In this document: positions 52,928 to 62,290 of the stretch, piece by piece
How positions within the stretch are numbered: the stretch's first letter is position 1
How the letters are laid out: each line of letters begins with the position of its first letter
Notes under the pieces: model-generated
Told to the model about the DNA's origin: nothing
Database searches by the model: none
What the model saw: the letters and a program-made list of their open reading frames with translations, nothing else
Program-made: the position numbers and the translations under genes
DNA from: Thermonema rossianum DSM 10300
GTDB lineage: Bacteria; Bacteroidota; Bacteroidia; Cytophagales; Thermonemataceae
Assembly (NCBI RefSeq): GCF_000426825.1
Contig: NZ_AUGC01000001.1
Coordinates: 310,001 to 374,000 of the forward strand
DNA: 64,000 nucleotides
Direction of reading: 5' to 3'

Positions 52928-55900
52928 ATGATTCGAACACTTGCGGCACTTCTGCTGACTTTATGGATACCTGCACTTATACCACCCGCACCGCCCCGGC
53001 CGGAGGCGCCGCCCGGGCAGATCAATAAAGCACGCTGGGTCGATAGCGTCATGCGTAGCATGAGCTTGCGCGAGAAGATTGGACAGCTGATGATGGTGGC
53101 CGCTTATTCCAATAAAGACGAGCGCCACGTGCAGGATTTGGAGCGTCTTGTGCGCGACTACCATATTGGCGGGGTCATCTTCTTTCAGGGTGGACCGGTG
53201 CGGCAAGCCCTTATCACCAACCGTTTACAGGCGGCAGCCAAAATACCCTTGTGGATAGCCATCGATGGTGAATGGGGGTTGGGCATGCGCCTGGACAGTA
53301 CGCTTTCCTACCCACGCCAAATGACCTTGGGCGCCCTGCGCGATAATGCCTACATTTATGAAATGGGCAAGCAAATAGCCGAGCAGTGCCGCCGCATTGG
53401 CGTGCATATCAACTTTGCACCGGTGGTCGATATCAATAACAACCCTGCCAATCCGGTAATAGGCTATCGCTCTTTTGGGGAAAACAAATACCGGGTGGCA
53501 GCCAAGGGGCTGGCATATGCCCGTGGCATGCAAGAACATGGTTTGATAGCTTGTGCCAAACATTTTCCCGGCCATGGCGACACCGACACCGACTCTCATT
53601 ACGACCTGCCCGTAATACCTCACAGCCGTTTGCGCCTCGACACACTCGAACTATACCCCTTCAAAGAATTGATTTTGGGGGGGGTGCAAAGCATGATGGT
53701 AGCCCACCTTTATATTCCGGCCTTGGATAAGCGCAAGCGCCCTACCACCCTTTCAAAGCCCGTCGTTACCGACTTGCTGCGCAAGCGCCTTGCTTATGAC
53801 GGGCTGTTGTTTACCGATGCCTTGAATATGAAGGGGGTGAGCGCCTATTTTAAAGCCGGTGAAATAGAACTGATGGCCCTACAAGCCGGCAACGACGTAC
53901 TGCTTTTTCCGCAGAGCGTGCCGCAGGCAGTAGCTTTCATAGAAGAAGCTGTGCAAAAAGGCGAATTGAAAGAAGAAGACTTGGATGCCCATGTGCGCCG
54001 TATCTTGTCGGCAAAATATGACTTGGGGCTTACAGCCCCCCAAGAAGTGGCGATTGAAGGAATAGCACAAGACTTGCACAAGCCCGTTTATAGGGCACTC
54101 ATAGAAGAATGCTACCAAAAAGCCTTGACGCTCGTGCGCAATGAAGACGACCTGTTGCCCCTTCGCCATATAGAGCTCGAAGAGATGGCTTCGGTGAGCA
54201 TTGGCTTGCCCGATGGAAACGATTTTCAGGACTACCTCGACCTCTACGCTTCGTTTACGCATTACGCCATAGACAAGGAAGAAAAAAACAATACCTACCT
54301 CTACAATGAGATACTGGCCAACGCATCGCGCCATTCTCTGGTAGTGGTAGGGATTTTTGACATGAGCTGGCGCCGCAAGCCCTCTTTTGGCATCCCGGCC
54401 GAAAGCATCCGCTTTTTGAAAGAGTTGCAGAAAAAGACCAAGGTAGTCGTGGCTGTTTTCGGCAGCCCCTATGCATTGAAACAACTCGAAGACATCGAAC
54501 ACCTCATTTGTGCCTATGAAGAAACGCCGCAAACCTTGCAGGCAGTGCCGCAGGCTATTTTTGGCGCCATTGCCTTCGAAGGGCAACTGCCGGTGTCGGC
54601 AGGCAAGTTCCGGCAGGGAACCGGCATTGTCACACAAAAACTGCAGCGCCTGCAGTATTCGCAGGTACCGGAAACCGCCGGGCTGGACAGCCGTCTGCTT
54701 GCACAGGTAGATACACTCATGCAGCAAGCCATAGACATGCAAGCCATGCCCGGGGGGCAGCTGTTGGTGGCGCGCAACGGGCGGGTGGTATGGCATAAAG
54801 CCTATGGTCACTTTACCTACTTTGGCGAGCGCCCGGTTACTACACGCGACCTGTACGACATCGCCTCGGTATCGAAGGTGGCCGGCACCCTCTATGCCAT
54901 ACAGTTTCTTTATGAGCAGGGCTTCATTGATTTGCGCACCCCCATTAAAAAGTACTTACCCGAGCTGGAGGGCAGTTCAAAAGGCGAAGTCACCATTTAT
55001 GATTTGCTCTTACATCAAGCCGGCTTGAAAGCATTCATTCCTTTCTGGCAACGCACGCTTTCCCCCGATGGCCAATGGCTGCCCCGGTTCTATTTGAATA
55101 GCTTTTCTGTCAATTATCCTATAGAAGTGGCCGCCCGCATGTATGCCCACCGTTCCTTACCCGACTCTTTAAAAAAATGGGTGATTGAGTCAGAAATGCT
55201 TAAAAAGCGGAAGGGCAAATATCCTTATGTGTACAGCGACTTAGGGTTTTATTTGTTAAAAGAAATTGCGGAGCGTTTGCTCAACCAACCAATGGACCGT
55301 TTCCTGGCGCAAAATCTTTACGAGCCTTTGGGGGCTTACCGTTTGATGTATCGCCCCACTTTGCGCTATCCGAAAACCTTGATTGCCCCTACCGAAGACG
55401 ACCGGGAGTTTCGCAAACAGATGTTGCAGGGCTATGTGCATGACCCGTTTGCTGCCATGGAAGGGGGCGTAGGGGGGCATGCCGGTCTCTTTTCTAATGC
55501 CAACGATCTGGCAAAGGTCATGCAAATGTATTTGCAGATGGGATATTATGGAGGACGCCGTTACTTAATGCCCCAAACCGTCACGCTCTTTTCGGCACGG
55601 CAGGAGCGTACCAACCGCCGCGGGTTGGGATGGGACAAACCGCCCAAAGGCGACCTGTATAGTTATATTTCGCGCTATGCCTCGCCCTTGTCTTATGGTC
55701 ATTCGGGTTTTACGGGCACGGTCGTATGGGCAGACCCTTCCTATAATTTGTTGATTGTTTTCCTTTCGAACCGGGTGCACCCCACAGCCGACAATAAAAA
55801 GCTGATTACCGAGCATATACGGCGCAAGGTGTCGGATGTGGTTTACCGCTCTTTGATGGAACATGCCTTCTTTTTTGCCACTCAAAAGCTGGAGGAGCAG

Positions 55901-55930
55901 CTGGAGCAAGAACTCAATCTGCGCCGCTAA
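52928..55930 (+). CDS. GH3 glycosidase fused to a beta-lactamase-like serine hydrolase
   Basis: A 1000-residue exported protein. ATG 52928 gives a signal peptide (MIRTLAALLLTLWIPALIPPAPP). The N-terminal GH3 (NagZ-like) domain has KHFPGHGDTDTDSH (211-224, with the acid/base histidine H224) and nucleophile D297 in LLFTDALNMKGV; the GH3 C-terminal domain follows to about 580. The C-terminal domain is beta-lactamase/AmpH-like with SVSK (S647-K650), near KYLPELEG and HSGFTGTVVWADPS. This bifunctional layout is known in Bacteroidota and suggests processing of peptidoglycan N-acetylglucosamine and muropeptides in the periplasm. It ends overlapping the next gene's stop by 4 nt. Confidence 0.92.
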   Translation: MIRTLAALLLTLWIPALIPPAPPRPEAPPGQINKARWVDSVMRSMSLREKIGQLMMVAAYSNKDERHVQDLERLVRDYHIGGVIFFQGGPVRQALITNRLQAAAKIPLWIAIDGEWGLGMRLDSTLSYPRQMTLGALRDNAYIYEMGKQIAEQCRRIGVHINFAPVVDINNNPANPVIGYRSFGENKYRVAAKGLAYARGMQEHGLIACAKHFPGHGDTDTDSHYDLPVIPHSRLRLDTLELYPFKELILGGVQSMMVAHLYIPALDKRKRPTTLSKPVVTDLLRKRLAYDGLLFTDALNMKGVSAYFKAGEIELMALQAGNDVLLFPQSVPQAVAFIEEAVQKGELKEEDLDAHVRRILSAKYDLGLTAPQEVAIEGIAQDLHKPVYRALIEECYQKALTLVRNEDDLLPLRHIELEEMASVSIGLPDGNDFQDYLDLYASFTHYAIDKEEKNNTYLYNEILANASRHSLVVVGIFDMSWRRKPSFGIPAESIRFLKELQKKTKVVVAVFGSPYALKQLEDIEHLICAYEETPQTLQAVPQAIFGAIAFEGQLPVSAGKFRQGTGIVTQKLQRLQYSQVPETAGLDSRLLAQVDTLMQQAIDMQAMPGGQLLVARNGRVVWHKAYGHFTYFGERPVTTRDLYDIASVSKVAGTLYAIQFLYEQGFIDLRTPIKKYLPELEGSSKGEVTIYDLLLHQAGLKAFIPFWQRTLSPDGQWLPRFYLNSFSVNYPIEVAARMYAHRSLPDSLKKWVIESEMLKKRKGKYPYVYSDLGFYLLKEIAERLLNQPMDRFLAQNLYEPLGAYRLMYRPTLRYPKTLIAPTEDDREFRKQMLQGYVHDPFAAMEGGVGGHAGLFSNANDLAKVMQMYLQMGYYGGRRYLMPQTVTLFSARQERTNRRGLGWDKPPKGDLYSYISRYASPLSYGHSGFTGTVVWADPSYNLLIVFLSNRVHPTADNKKLITEHIRRKVSDVVYRSLMEHAFFFATQKLEEQLEQELNLRR

Positions 55931-56496
55931 GGCAGGCGTACATAGCCCGGATAGGCAATGGAGCGGTTGAGTATGCGTATGTACGGTTTGATGCGCAACT
56001 CGACCGCCCCGGTGGCTTTGCCGTCGGCTTGGCGCAAGCGAAAGCCTTTCTCTGCAACTTCTTTCGCGCCTTGCCCTTGGAATAGTGCCCACAAGTCGCT
56101 GTCTATGCTCATGGAAAAAGAGGCCGTTTGCCCGCCTTCTATTTCCATGCGTTGCCCGGAGCTGCCTGTAGCTGCCTTTTTACCGAACAACCACAGTTCG
56201 TAGTCGATGCGGTTGAGTGCGGCGCGCGCTTGGTTGGGGTTATACACTGCCAGGCGGAAGGTGAGTTGTAAAGGCAGTTGTTTTTGCTGCATGGCATGGC
56301 GCAAAATGTGGCCGGCTTGAAGCATGTTGAGTTCTTTCCAGCTTTGCAAGCCGGTGATGTCCTGTCCTGCCAATTGAACCGCTTCGATACGTTCCAAACG
56401 AAACTCACAGCGGGAGAAGTTTTTCATGTCGCGCAGGCTGCGGCAACCGGCAAGTAACAACACGCAAACACAAGCAATAAGAGGGCGGTATTTCAT
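55927..56496 (-). CDS. Putative LEA-like lipoprotein
   Basis: A 189-residue lipoprotein (lipobox LAGC, cysteine 18). The mature domain reads like the LEA_2/WHy beta-sandwich: MKNFSRCEFRLERIEAVQLAGQDITGL, LQLTFRLAVYNPNQARAALNRIDYELWLFGKKAATGSS, GQTASFSMSIDSDLWALFQ. LEA-type domains in Bacteroidota lipoproteins have no known role. Its stop codon overlaps the stop of the GH3 gene (55927-55930, CTAA read both ways). Monocistronic. Confidence 0.75.
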   Translation of the reverse strand: MKYRPLIACVCVLLLAGCRSLRDMKNFSRCEFRLERIEAVQLAGQDITGLQSWKELNMLQAGHILRHAMQQKQLPLQLTFRLAVYNPNQARAALNRIDYELWLFGKKAATGSSGQRMEIEGGQTASFSMSIDSDLWALFQGQGAKEVAEKGFRLRQADGKATGAVELRIKPYIRILNRSIAYPGYVRLP

Positions 56497-56550
56497 GGGG
56501 CAATCTTGTTTTAAAACTTATGAACCTCTACACAAAGCTTAAAAATACAC

Positions 56551-56578
56551 AAAAAAACCGCCCCTTTTAGCGGGACGG
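56551..56578 (-). terminator. Terminator of the alcohol dehydrogenase gene
   Basis: On the minus strand CCGTCCC, loop GCTAAAA, GGGGCGG (with one G-T pair) are followed by TTTTTTT. Confidence 0.8.
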
Positions 56579-56607
56579 TGCAAATGCATATGAGCAGCAG
56601 TGTTTTT

Positions 56608-57756
56608 TTACGCCATCAACTGCAAGATGGCTTTATGATCTTCTTCGTTCATATCGAAGTGCATGCCCCGTACACGGTTTTGCTTGAATACTTCCAAAAT
56701 CAGGGGGTGTTTGTCTTCACCTATACCTACTTCGCTAAGGCGTATGGGGGTGCCTATTTCCTTGAAAAAGTTTTCGAGATAATCGATGAAGGCTTCTGCT
56801 GTGGTGCCTTTGCCCAAGGTACGCTCTGCCATAAAAGTGAGCTTGTCTTTGATTTTGGGCAGGAAGTGCTTGAGCCATGCCGGATAAGCAATGGATAAGC
56901 CCGCCCCGTGGGGGATGTCGAACAAAACACTGAGCGCATGCTCGATGGCATGCACGCCCCAATCGCCCCCGCGTTTACCGGCATTCAGGGTGCCATTGAG
57001 GGCAGTGGTGGCCAACCACATGATGTTTGCCCGTACATCGTAGTCTTGCGGTTTCTGTATGACCGCCCGCCCATAGTCGAAGGCAAGTGCGATGATGTCG
57101 GTAGCAAAGTAGTTGGAGAGCGGTGCGTCGGAGGGGTCGAAATAAAGCTCAAAAGTGTGTGCCATGAGGTCGGCTACGCCATAGGCGGTATAGTTCAAAG
57201 GTACCGAAAGGGTATAGGCGGGGTCAAGGAACGACACTTTCGGATACATGCCCGGGTGCCCAAATCCTTTTTTGATGCGTGCTTCGTCGTTTTGCAGCAC
57301 CGCAAACATGTTCATTTCGGTGCCGGTGGCTGCCAAAGTAAGCACACACAAGAGGGGAAGGGCTTGTGCCGGGGCTTCCACTTGGCGCATGTAAATATCC
57401 CAGATGGAGGCATTGCTGTAGTGGCCTAAGGCTACTGCCTTGGCGGTGTCGATAACCGAGCCGCCCCCTACACCAATGATCATGTCGGCTTTGAAGGCTT
57501 TGCTTTGTGCTATGGCACGGTCGGCGTCTTGGTAAATGGGATTGGACTTGATGCCTTCAAACACTTCGTAGGCAATACCGGCTTGGTCCAATTGGCGGGT
57601 GACGTCATCCAAAATGCCATTTTTCTTGACCGAGCCCTTGCCAATGAGAATGAGGGCGCGCTTGCCCCATACGCTTGCTTCTTGAGCGAGCTTTTCGCTC
57701 ACACATCCTTTTCCGAAATGCAGACGGGTGGGGTTGTAAACACTAAAGTTTTCCAT
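56608..57756 (-). CDS. Iron-containing alcohol dehydrogenase (BDH/YqhD-like)
   Basis: A 382-residue group III alcohol dehydrogenase. ATG 57756 gives ENFSVYNPTRLHFGKG, the usual family start; an upstream alternative (57792) adds 12 odd residues. The cofactor region GVGGGSVIDTAKAVALG (near 93-109) is present, and the metal ligands are visible in GVADLMAHTFELYF and GVHAIEHALSVLFDIPHGAGLSI. Text resembles the NADPH-dependent butanol dehydrogenase/YqhD group that reduces aldehydes, though the substrate is open. Divergent from fmt. Confidence 0.92.
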   Translation of the reverse strand: MENFSVYNPTRLHFGKGCVSEKLAQEASVWGKRALILIGKGSVKKNGILDDVTRQLDQAGIAYEVFEGIKSNPIYQDADRAIAQSKAFKADMIIGVGGGSVIDTAKAVALGHYSNASIWDIYMRQVEAPAQALPLLCVLTLAATGTEMNMFAVLQNDEARIKKGFGHPGMYPKVSFLDPAYTLSVPLNYTAYGVADLMAHTFELYFDPSDAPLSNYFATDIIALAFDYGRAVIQKPQDYDVRANIMWLATTALNGTLNAGKRGGDWGVHAIEHALSVLFDIPHGAGLSIAYPAWLKHFLPKIKDKLTFMAERTLGKGTTAEAFIDYLENFFKEIGTPIRLSEVGIGEDKHPLILEVFKQNRVRGMHFDMNEEDHKAILQLMA

Positions 57757-57813
57757 GATGAATACGGCTGTTTGGTTTATGTTGTTGTGCATTCATAACA
57801 TGGGAGAGCCGCC

Positions 57814-57845
57814 TTTGGTTCTCAAGCCGGGCTTGCGTACTTTTG
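57814..57845 (+). promoter_or_regulatory. Promoter of fmt-folA
   Basis: TTTG (57814-57817), 20 nt, TACTTTTG (57838-57845): exact matches to the Bacteroidota -33 and -7 elements with optimal spacing, 48 nt before the fmt ATG. Confidence 0.8.
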
Positions 57846-57893
57846 CAGCTGTTGACAGTCATGATGTTCAAACTTTAAACATACACGTAGCTT

Positions 57894-58811
57894 ATGCGCA
57901 TTGTATTCATGGGTACGCCCGATTTTGCGGTGGCTTCTTTGGCAGCATTGGTAGAAGCCGGTTATGAAGTGGTGGGTGTGGTGACCGTGCCCGATAAGCC
58001 CGCCGGGCGGGGGCGTAAGCTGCAAGCCTCGGCCGTGAAGCAGTATGCCGAAAGCAAAGGGCTGCCCATCTTGCAACCGGAGCGCATGAAAGAGCCCGCC
58101 TTCTTGGAAGCCTTGCAGGCACTGAAGCCCGATGTGCAGGTGGTCGTGGCTTTTCGTATGCTGCCTAAGGAAGTGTGGCAGCTGGCACCTACTTTTAACC
58201 TGCACGCTTCGCTCTTGCCCAAATACCGAGGGGCGGCGCCCATCAACTGGGCAATCATCAACGGGGAAAAAGAAACAGGCGTGACCACTTTCTTTATTGA
58301 TGAACAGATAGACACCGGCAACATTATTTTTCAAGATACGGAGCCTATCGACGACTACGACACAGTAGGCACACTCTACGAGCGTTTGAAGCATAAAGGC
58401 GCTGCTTTGGTCTTGCGCACGGTGCAAGCCATCGCATGGGGGCGCTGCCCGTCTGTTCCGCAGCAGGGCGAAGCAACCCAGGCGCCCAAGATATTCAGAG
58501 ACACCTGCCGTATCGATTGGCAGCGTTCGTCAGAAGCACTTTATAATTTTATTCGTGGCTTGTCGCCCTATCCGGCAGCATGGACTGAATGGCAAGGAAA
58601 GAACTTGAAAATATACTGGGCACTGCGCCCTGACCAAGAGCCATACGCTCCGGACTTGTGGCAGCACTTGAAGCCCGGGGAATGGGCTACTGACCAAAAG
58701 CGTTTTGCGCTGGTGCGTACGGGCGACGGCTATCTGTCTGTAAAAAAACTACAGCCCGAAGGCAAGCGTGTCATGGATATTGAAGAGTTTTTAAGAGGGC
58801 ACACAATATGA
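57894..58811 (+). CDS. fmt: Methionyl-tRNA formyltransferase
   Basis: A 305-residue enzyme that formylates initiator Met-tRNA using 10-formyl-THF. The catalytic Asn-His-Asp set is N102 and H104 in TFNLHASLLPKYRGAAPINWAI and D140 in DEQIDTGNII. FMGTPDFAVASLAAL at the start and the C-terminal OB domain are present. The folA start overlaps its stop by 4 nt (ATGA), pairing formyltransferase with its folate supply. Confidence 0.96.
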   Translation: MRIVFMGTPDFAVASLAALVEAGYEVVGVVTVPDKPAGRGRKLQASAVKQYAESKGLPILQPERMKEPAFLEALQALKPDVQVVVAFRMLPKEVWQLAPTFNLHASLLPKYRGAAPINWAIINGEKETGVTTFFIDEQIDTGNIIFQDTEPIDDYDTVGTLYERLKHKGAALVLRTVQAIAWGRCPSVPQQGEATQAPKIFRDTCRIDWQRSSEALYNFIRGLSPYPAAWTEWQGKNLKIYWALRPDQEPYAPDLWQHLKPGEWATDQKRFALVRTGDGYLSVKKLQPEGKRVMDIEEFLRGHTI

Positions 58812-59329
58812 AACGAATAGCTATAGTAGCAGCTGCCCTCAATGGGGTAATTGGCAAGGAAGGAAAGATGCCATGGCATCTGCGCGACGACTTGCAGCTG
58901 TTTAAAAAACAAACAATGGGCGCCCCCTTACTCATGGGGCGCAAAACCTTTGAATCGCTGCCCGGCATCTTACCCGGGCGCCCGCACATTGTGCTCACAG
59001 GGCAGAAAGATTATGCCCGCGAGCTGATAGAGGCAGGCAAGCCGCTTTGGGTGGCCCACAGCATCGACCAAGCCCTGCAGTTGGCAGAAGAACTCACCAG
59101 CGGGCATGTGTTTGTGATAGGCGGGGGCGAACTCTATCAACAGATGTTCAAGCGTGATTTAATAGATGAACTGATGCTTTCGTTGGTGCAGGTAGCCCCA
59201 CAGGGCGACACTTTCTTTCCTTTACATGTGGTGGAGGGGTGGCACCTGCTCGAAGAGCGCTTTTTTGAAGCCAATGAACACAACGATTATGCTTTCGTGT
59301 GGCAGCATTGGCAAAAGCCTACCACATGA
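58808..59329 (+). CDS. folA: Dihydrofolate reductase
   Basis: A 173-residue enzyme reducing dihydrofolate with NADPH. Motifs: IAIVAAALNGVIGKEGKMPWHLRDDLQLFK with the catalytic acid D28, MGRKTFESLPGILPGRPHIVLT, and VIGGGELYQQM. Translationally coupled to fmt. Its last 11 bases overlap the end of the convergent LysE-type gene. Confidence 0.96.
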   Translation: MKRIAIVAAALNGVIGKEGKMPWHLRDDLQLFKKQTMGAPLLMGRKTFESLPGILPGRPHIVLTGQKDYARELIEAGKPLWVAHSIDQALQLAEELTSGHVFVIGGGELYQQMFKRDLIDELMLSLVQVAPQGDTFFPLHVVEGWHLLEERFFEANEHNDYAFVWQHWQKPTT

Positions 59330-59960
59330 GGTGGTCAGTGTATTTGGTGAGGGCATCGTAGAACAGCTTACTGCCAATAAGCAGGAAAACAAGGCCGCTC
59401 AACCGGCTGATGCGAAGAAGCGTACGCTCATTGAAGACTCTTTTGAGGCGTTGTGCTGAAAGGGCGATGAGGCTTTCGGTGCTGAAGATACCCAAGAGGG
59501 CAAAACAAAAAAACAGCCAATTGTAGCTGTCGGGGAAGTAGCCTTTGGCTTCGAGCTGTGCGGCTATGCCCACCCAGATAAAGAAGTTCACGGGATTAAG
59601 TGTATTGAGCAAAAAGCCGTTTACAACAAAATAAACCTTCTTTTGAAACTGCATGCGCTTGACGGGGCGCTTTTTAATATGCTTTTTGAGCAACGAAGCC
59701 AATCCCAGCCCCCATAGAAGCAATGCGCCCGCGAGGCTCACATAAAATTCCCAGTTGTGGTTGTTTTCCGGAATGAAACGTGCGCTAAAGTAAGCCAGCA
59801 AAATGAACATGGTATCGGAGAGAATCACGCCGCCGGCTATCATCATGCCGCTTTTAAAGCCGTTTTCAATGCTGTTTTGAATAAGCGAAAAAAAGACAGT
59901 TCCCAAGGTGCAGCTAAGCACTATGCCGGTGAAAATCCCTGCTACGATGGCCAGTATCAT
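59319..59960 (-). CDS. LysE-family transporter
   Basis: A 213-residue inner-membrane protein with about six helices in the LysE/RhtB pattern: SCTLGTVFFSLIQNSIENGFKSGMMIAGGVILSDTMFILLAYFS and the loop GFLLNTLNPVNFFIWVGIAAQLEAKG. LysE-type proteins export basic or small neutral amino acids; the substrate is unknown. Overlaps folA at their 3' ends by 11 nt. Confidence 0.85.
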   Translation of the reverse strand: MILAIVAGIFTGIVLSCTLGTVFFSLIQNSIENGFKSGMMIAGGVILSDTMFILLAYFSARFIPENNHNWEFYVSLAGALLLWGLGLASLLKKHIKKRPVKRMQFQKKVYFVVNGFLLNTLNPVNFFIWVGIAAQLEAKGYFPDSYNWLFFCFALLGIFSTESLIALSAQRLKRVFNERTLLRISRLSGLVFLLIGSKLFYDALTKYTDHLMW

Positions 59961-60018
59961 AAAGTTGCATTGGTTTTGAAATTGCTATTTTAAATAAAAA
60001 AGCAGGCATCAGGCAAGT

Positions 60019-61575
60019 TTACTCAAAAGGTGCGGGGGCTACCATTATCACTTCTTCCTTATCTACAATCACCTGCCCGGGTGCCAGCCCTTTCGGTTTG
60101 CGCACATATTTTTTTTCTGTGACAATCACGGGGCACAGGCTGTCGGTTTTGCGTTTGGAATAGTAGGCGGCCAGTGAAGCCGCTTTTTCTATCACATCCC
60201 GGGGTATTTGCTTTTGTCCGCTGCGTTTGATGACCACATGAGAGCCGGCGACGTCCTTGGCATGTAGCCAAAGGTCATTTTTATGGGCAAAGCGTTGAGT
60301 AAGCAGGTCATTGCTTTTGGCATTTTTGCCCACCCATATTTGAAATCCTTTGTATTCAAAGCGCTTGAAGGGCAGGCTTTCATCTGCTTTGCTTTGACCG
60401 GCAAAACCATGCTGTTTTGCCCAACGGCGCAGACTTTTGAAATCATGGCATTCGTCAAGACTTTGGAGCAGCGTTTGAAGACGCAACCATTCGTTTTCTT
60501 TCGTTTCGATGGTTTGCAATAGCTTTTGTTCTTCTATTTTTTGATTTTTTGCCTTACGGTAAAAACGTTCGGCATTCTGTTGCGGACTTAGCTGTGGGTT
60601 GAGCTTGATGCGCAAAGGCGCTTCTTTGTAAAAATCGAATACTTCCACTTCTTCGCTTCCCGGCTCTATGGCGTGCAGGTGAGCCATAATCAAGTGTCCC
60701 AGCTCTTCGAAGCGTGCGTTCCGGAGGGCCTGCAGGCGCTCCTTGCTTTTTTGCAGGGTGTTTTCGCAGCGCTTAAGCTGCTGCTCAAGCTGCTTGGTGT
60801 ATTGCTGTTTTTCTTGTAAAAAAACAACCTCATGTACATACAAGCGGTGCAGCTCGTTGGCGGCCTCTATGGGCGAGGTAGTCACGTGCCGCACTTGCAG
60901 CTCGGAATGCTCGACAAGCGACAATAGCGGTTTGTTCTTCCACGTGCCTATATAGTAAGCGCCGGGATGGAGAAGCTGCTCGTGGAGGGTCAATAACTTT
61001 TGCCATTGCTCACTTAAGGGCAGCTGCAACCAACCTTGCAGTTCTATGTAGCGCATCACGAAGCGGTCGAAAGCCGGAAAGAATGCCTGTATGTTACCGC
61101 CGGATGCTATGAATGCCTGTGCTGAGTGTTCAATAGGGCGGTGCAGGCTGTCAAGTTCAAGATGGTGGTCTTCTTCCATTTTTTTGTGAAACAACTCGAT
61201 GACCTGCCCGCCTTGGTAGGCAACCAAATTGGAGCGGTTGCCGAAGAGCTTAAACAACAAGCTGTAGTCTTGTTCAAAATGCAGGCAAAAAGCGCGTTCA
61301 TTATGAAACTGCTCTACACGCAACAGACGCCGCCCATGGAGGGCTTCGAACAATTCCACCGCATTGGCTTTGGCTTTGGCGTAGTGTGTGGGGAAGGAAA
61401 GGCTTGCCCATTGGGGGGTGAGCTGTGCCCGGATAAAGAACTCCCGTTCACCAAGATGAAAGCCCAATATCAATTCGTCTTTTTCTTGGCTAAAAGCAGT
61501 GCCCAGTTGCCAGTCGCAAATTGTTTCTGCCAAATATTGGCTTATTTGCCGTATGAAATAGTAGGAGAGATGCAT
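60019..61575 (-). CDS. rqcH: NFACT protein, RqcH/Rqc2 homologue
   Basis: A 518-residue NFACT family member of the ribosome-associated quality-control pathway, which binds stalled 50S subunits and adds C-terminal alanine tails to blocked nascent chains. An NFACT-N domain (LFKLFGNRSNLVAYQGG; FAFCLHF near 110) is followed by HhH and a coiled coil (residues about 260-330; KQLEQQLKRCENTLQKSKERLQALR) and the NFACT-R/DUF814 domain at the end (GFQIWVGKNAKSNDLLTQRFAHKNDLWLHAKDVAGSHVVIKR; ASLAAYYSKRKTDSLCPVIVTEKKYVRKPKGLAPGQV). The NFACT-N active aspartate/arginine set was not verified residue by residue. Confidence 0.88.
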   Translation of the reverse strand: MHLSYYFIRQISQYLAETICDWQLGTAFSQEKDELILGFHLGEREFFIRAQLTPQWASLSFPTHYAKAKANAVELFEALHGRRLLRVEQFHNERAFCLHFEQDYSLLFKLFGNRSNLVAYQGGQVIELFHKKMEEDHHLELDSLHRPIEHSAQAFIASGGNIQAFFPAFDRFVMRYIELQGWLQLPLSEQWQKLLTLHEQLLHPGAYYIGTWKNKPLLSLVEHSELQVRHVTTSPIEAANELHRLYVHEVVFLQEKQQYTKQLEQQLKRCENTLQKSKERLQALRNARFEELGHLIMAHLHAIEPGSEEVEVFDFYKEAPLRIKLNPQLSPQQNAERFYRKAKNQKIEEQKLLQTIETKENEWLRLQTLLQSLDECHDFKSLRRWAKQHGFAGQSKADESLPFKRFEYKGFQIWVGKNAKSNDLLTQRFAHKNDLWLHAKDVAGSHVVIKRSGQKQIPRDVIEKAASLAAYYSKRKTDSLCPVIVTEKKYVRKPKGLAPGQVIVDKEEVIMVAPAPFE

Positions 61576-61654
61576 CTTGAATGAATGGTTGGCTTCAAAA
61601 ATAGAAAAATGCTTTTATTGCATGACTAAAAGTTTTATTATCTAAACAAAAAGT

Positions 61655-62272
61655 ATGATTACTCAAAATCTGACAACAGCCGCCCTGATTGGTCTTATGG
61701 TGATAGTAGCCGGCATTGTAAACTTTGTGCCCCGCCTGCGTGCGCGCTTGGCTTTCAATCCCTATGTGGTGTGGCACAAGGGCGAATGGTACCGCCTCAT
61801 AACTGCCGTCTTCGTGCATGTGAATACCTTGCATCTTTTATTCAATGCCATCACGCTGTTTTTCTTCGGGCGTGCCTTGGAAAAGTACTTTCGCTATTTC
61901 TTTGGAACTGCCTATTGGGGGTGGTATCTGGCTCTTTTTCTGTTGAGTGCCATCGGTGGGCAGCTTTTCAACCTGTGGCGCCATAGAAACAACCGCTATT
62001 TTCAGTCGGTGGGGGCATCGGGTGGTGTAGTAGGCGTTTTGTTTTCCTTTATTCTCATATCGCCCGACGCCGTTTTGTATTTGTTCTTTATTCCGGTGCC
62101 CATTCCTGCCTATCTTTTTGCGTTGGGCTTTGTGGCTTACTCACTGTATGGATTGTTTTCCCGTAAAGGAAACATAGACCATGCGGCACACTTAGGCGGT
62201 GCTGCCATAGGGGTGCTGTTTACATTGATTGCCGTGCCCGGAGCATGGCAGCATTTTTTTAATGCTTTTTAA
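61655..62272 (+). CDS. Rhomboid family intramembrane serine protease
   Basis: A 205-residue protein with six or seven membrane helices. It has the rhomboid WHKGEWYRLITAVFVHVNTLHLLFNAITLFFFG, the serine nucleophile S122 in GASGGVVGVLF, and the catalytic histidine H179 in NIDHAAHLGGAAIG. Substrates unknown. Divergent from the NFACT gene across 79 nt; the WG-repeat gene converges on it with an 18-nt gap. Confidence 0.92.
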   Translation: MITQNLTTAALIGLMVIVAGIVNFVPRLRARLAFNPYVVWHKGEWYRLITAVFVHVNTLHLLFNAITLFFFGRALEKYFRYFFGTAYWGWYLALFLLSAIGGQLFNLWRHRNNRYFQSVGASGGVVGVLFSFILISPDAVLYLFFIPVPIPAYLFALGFVAYSLYGLFSRKGNIDHAAHLGGAAIGVLFTLIAVPGAWQHFFNAF

Positions 62273-62290
62273 AGAGCGGAAAGCCGCCTT

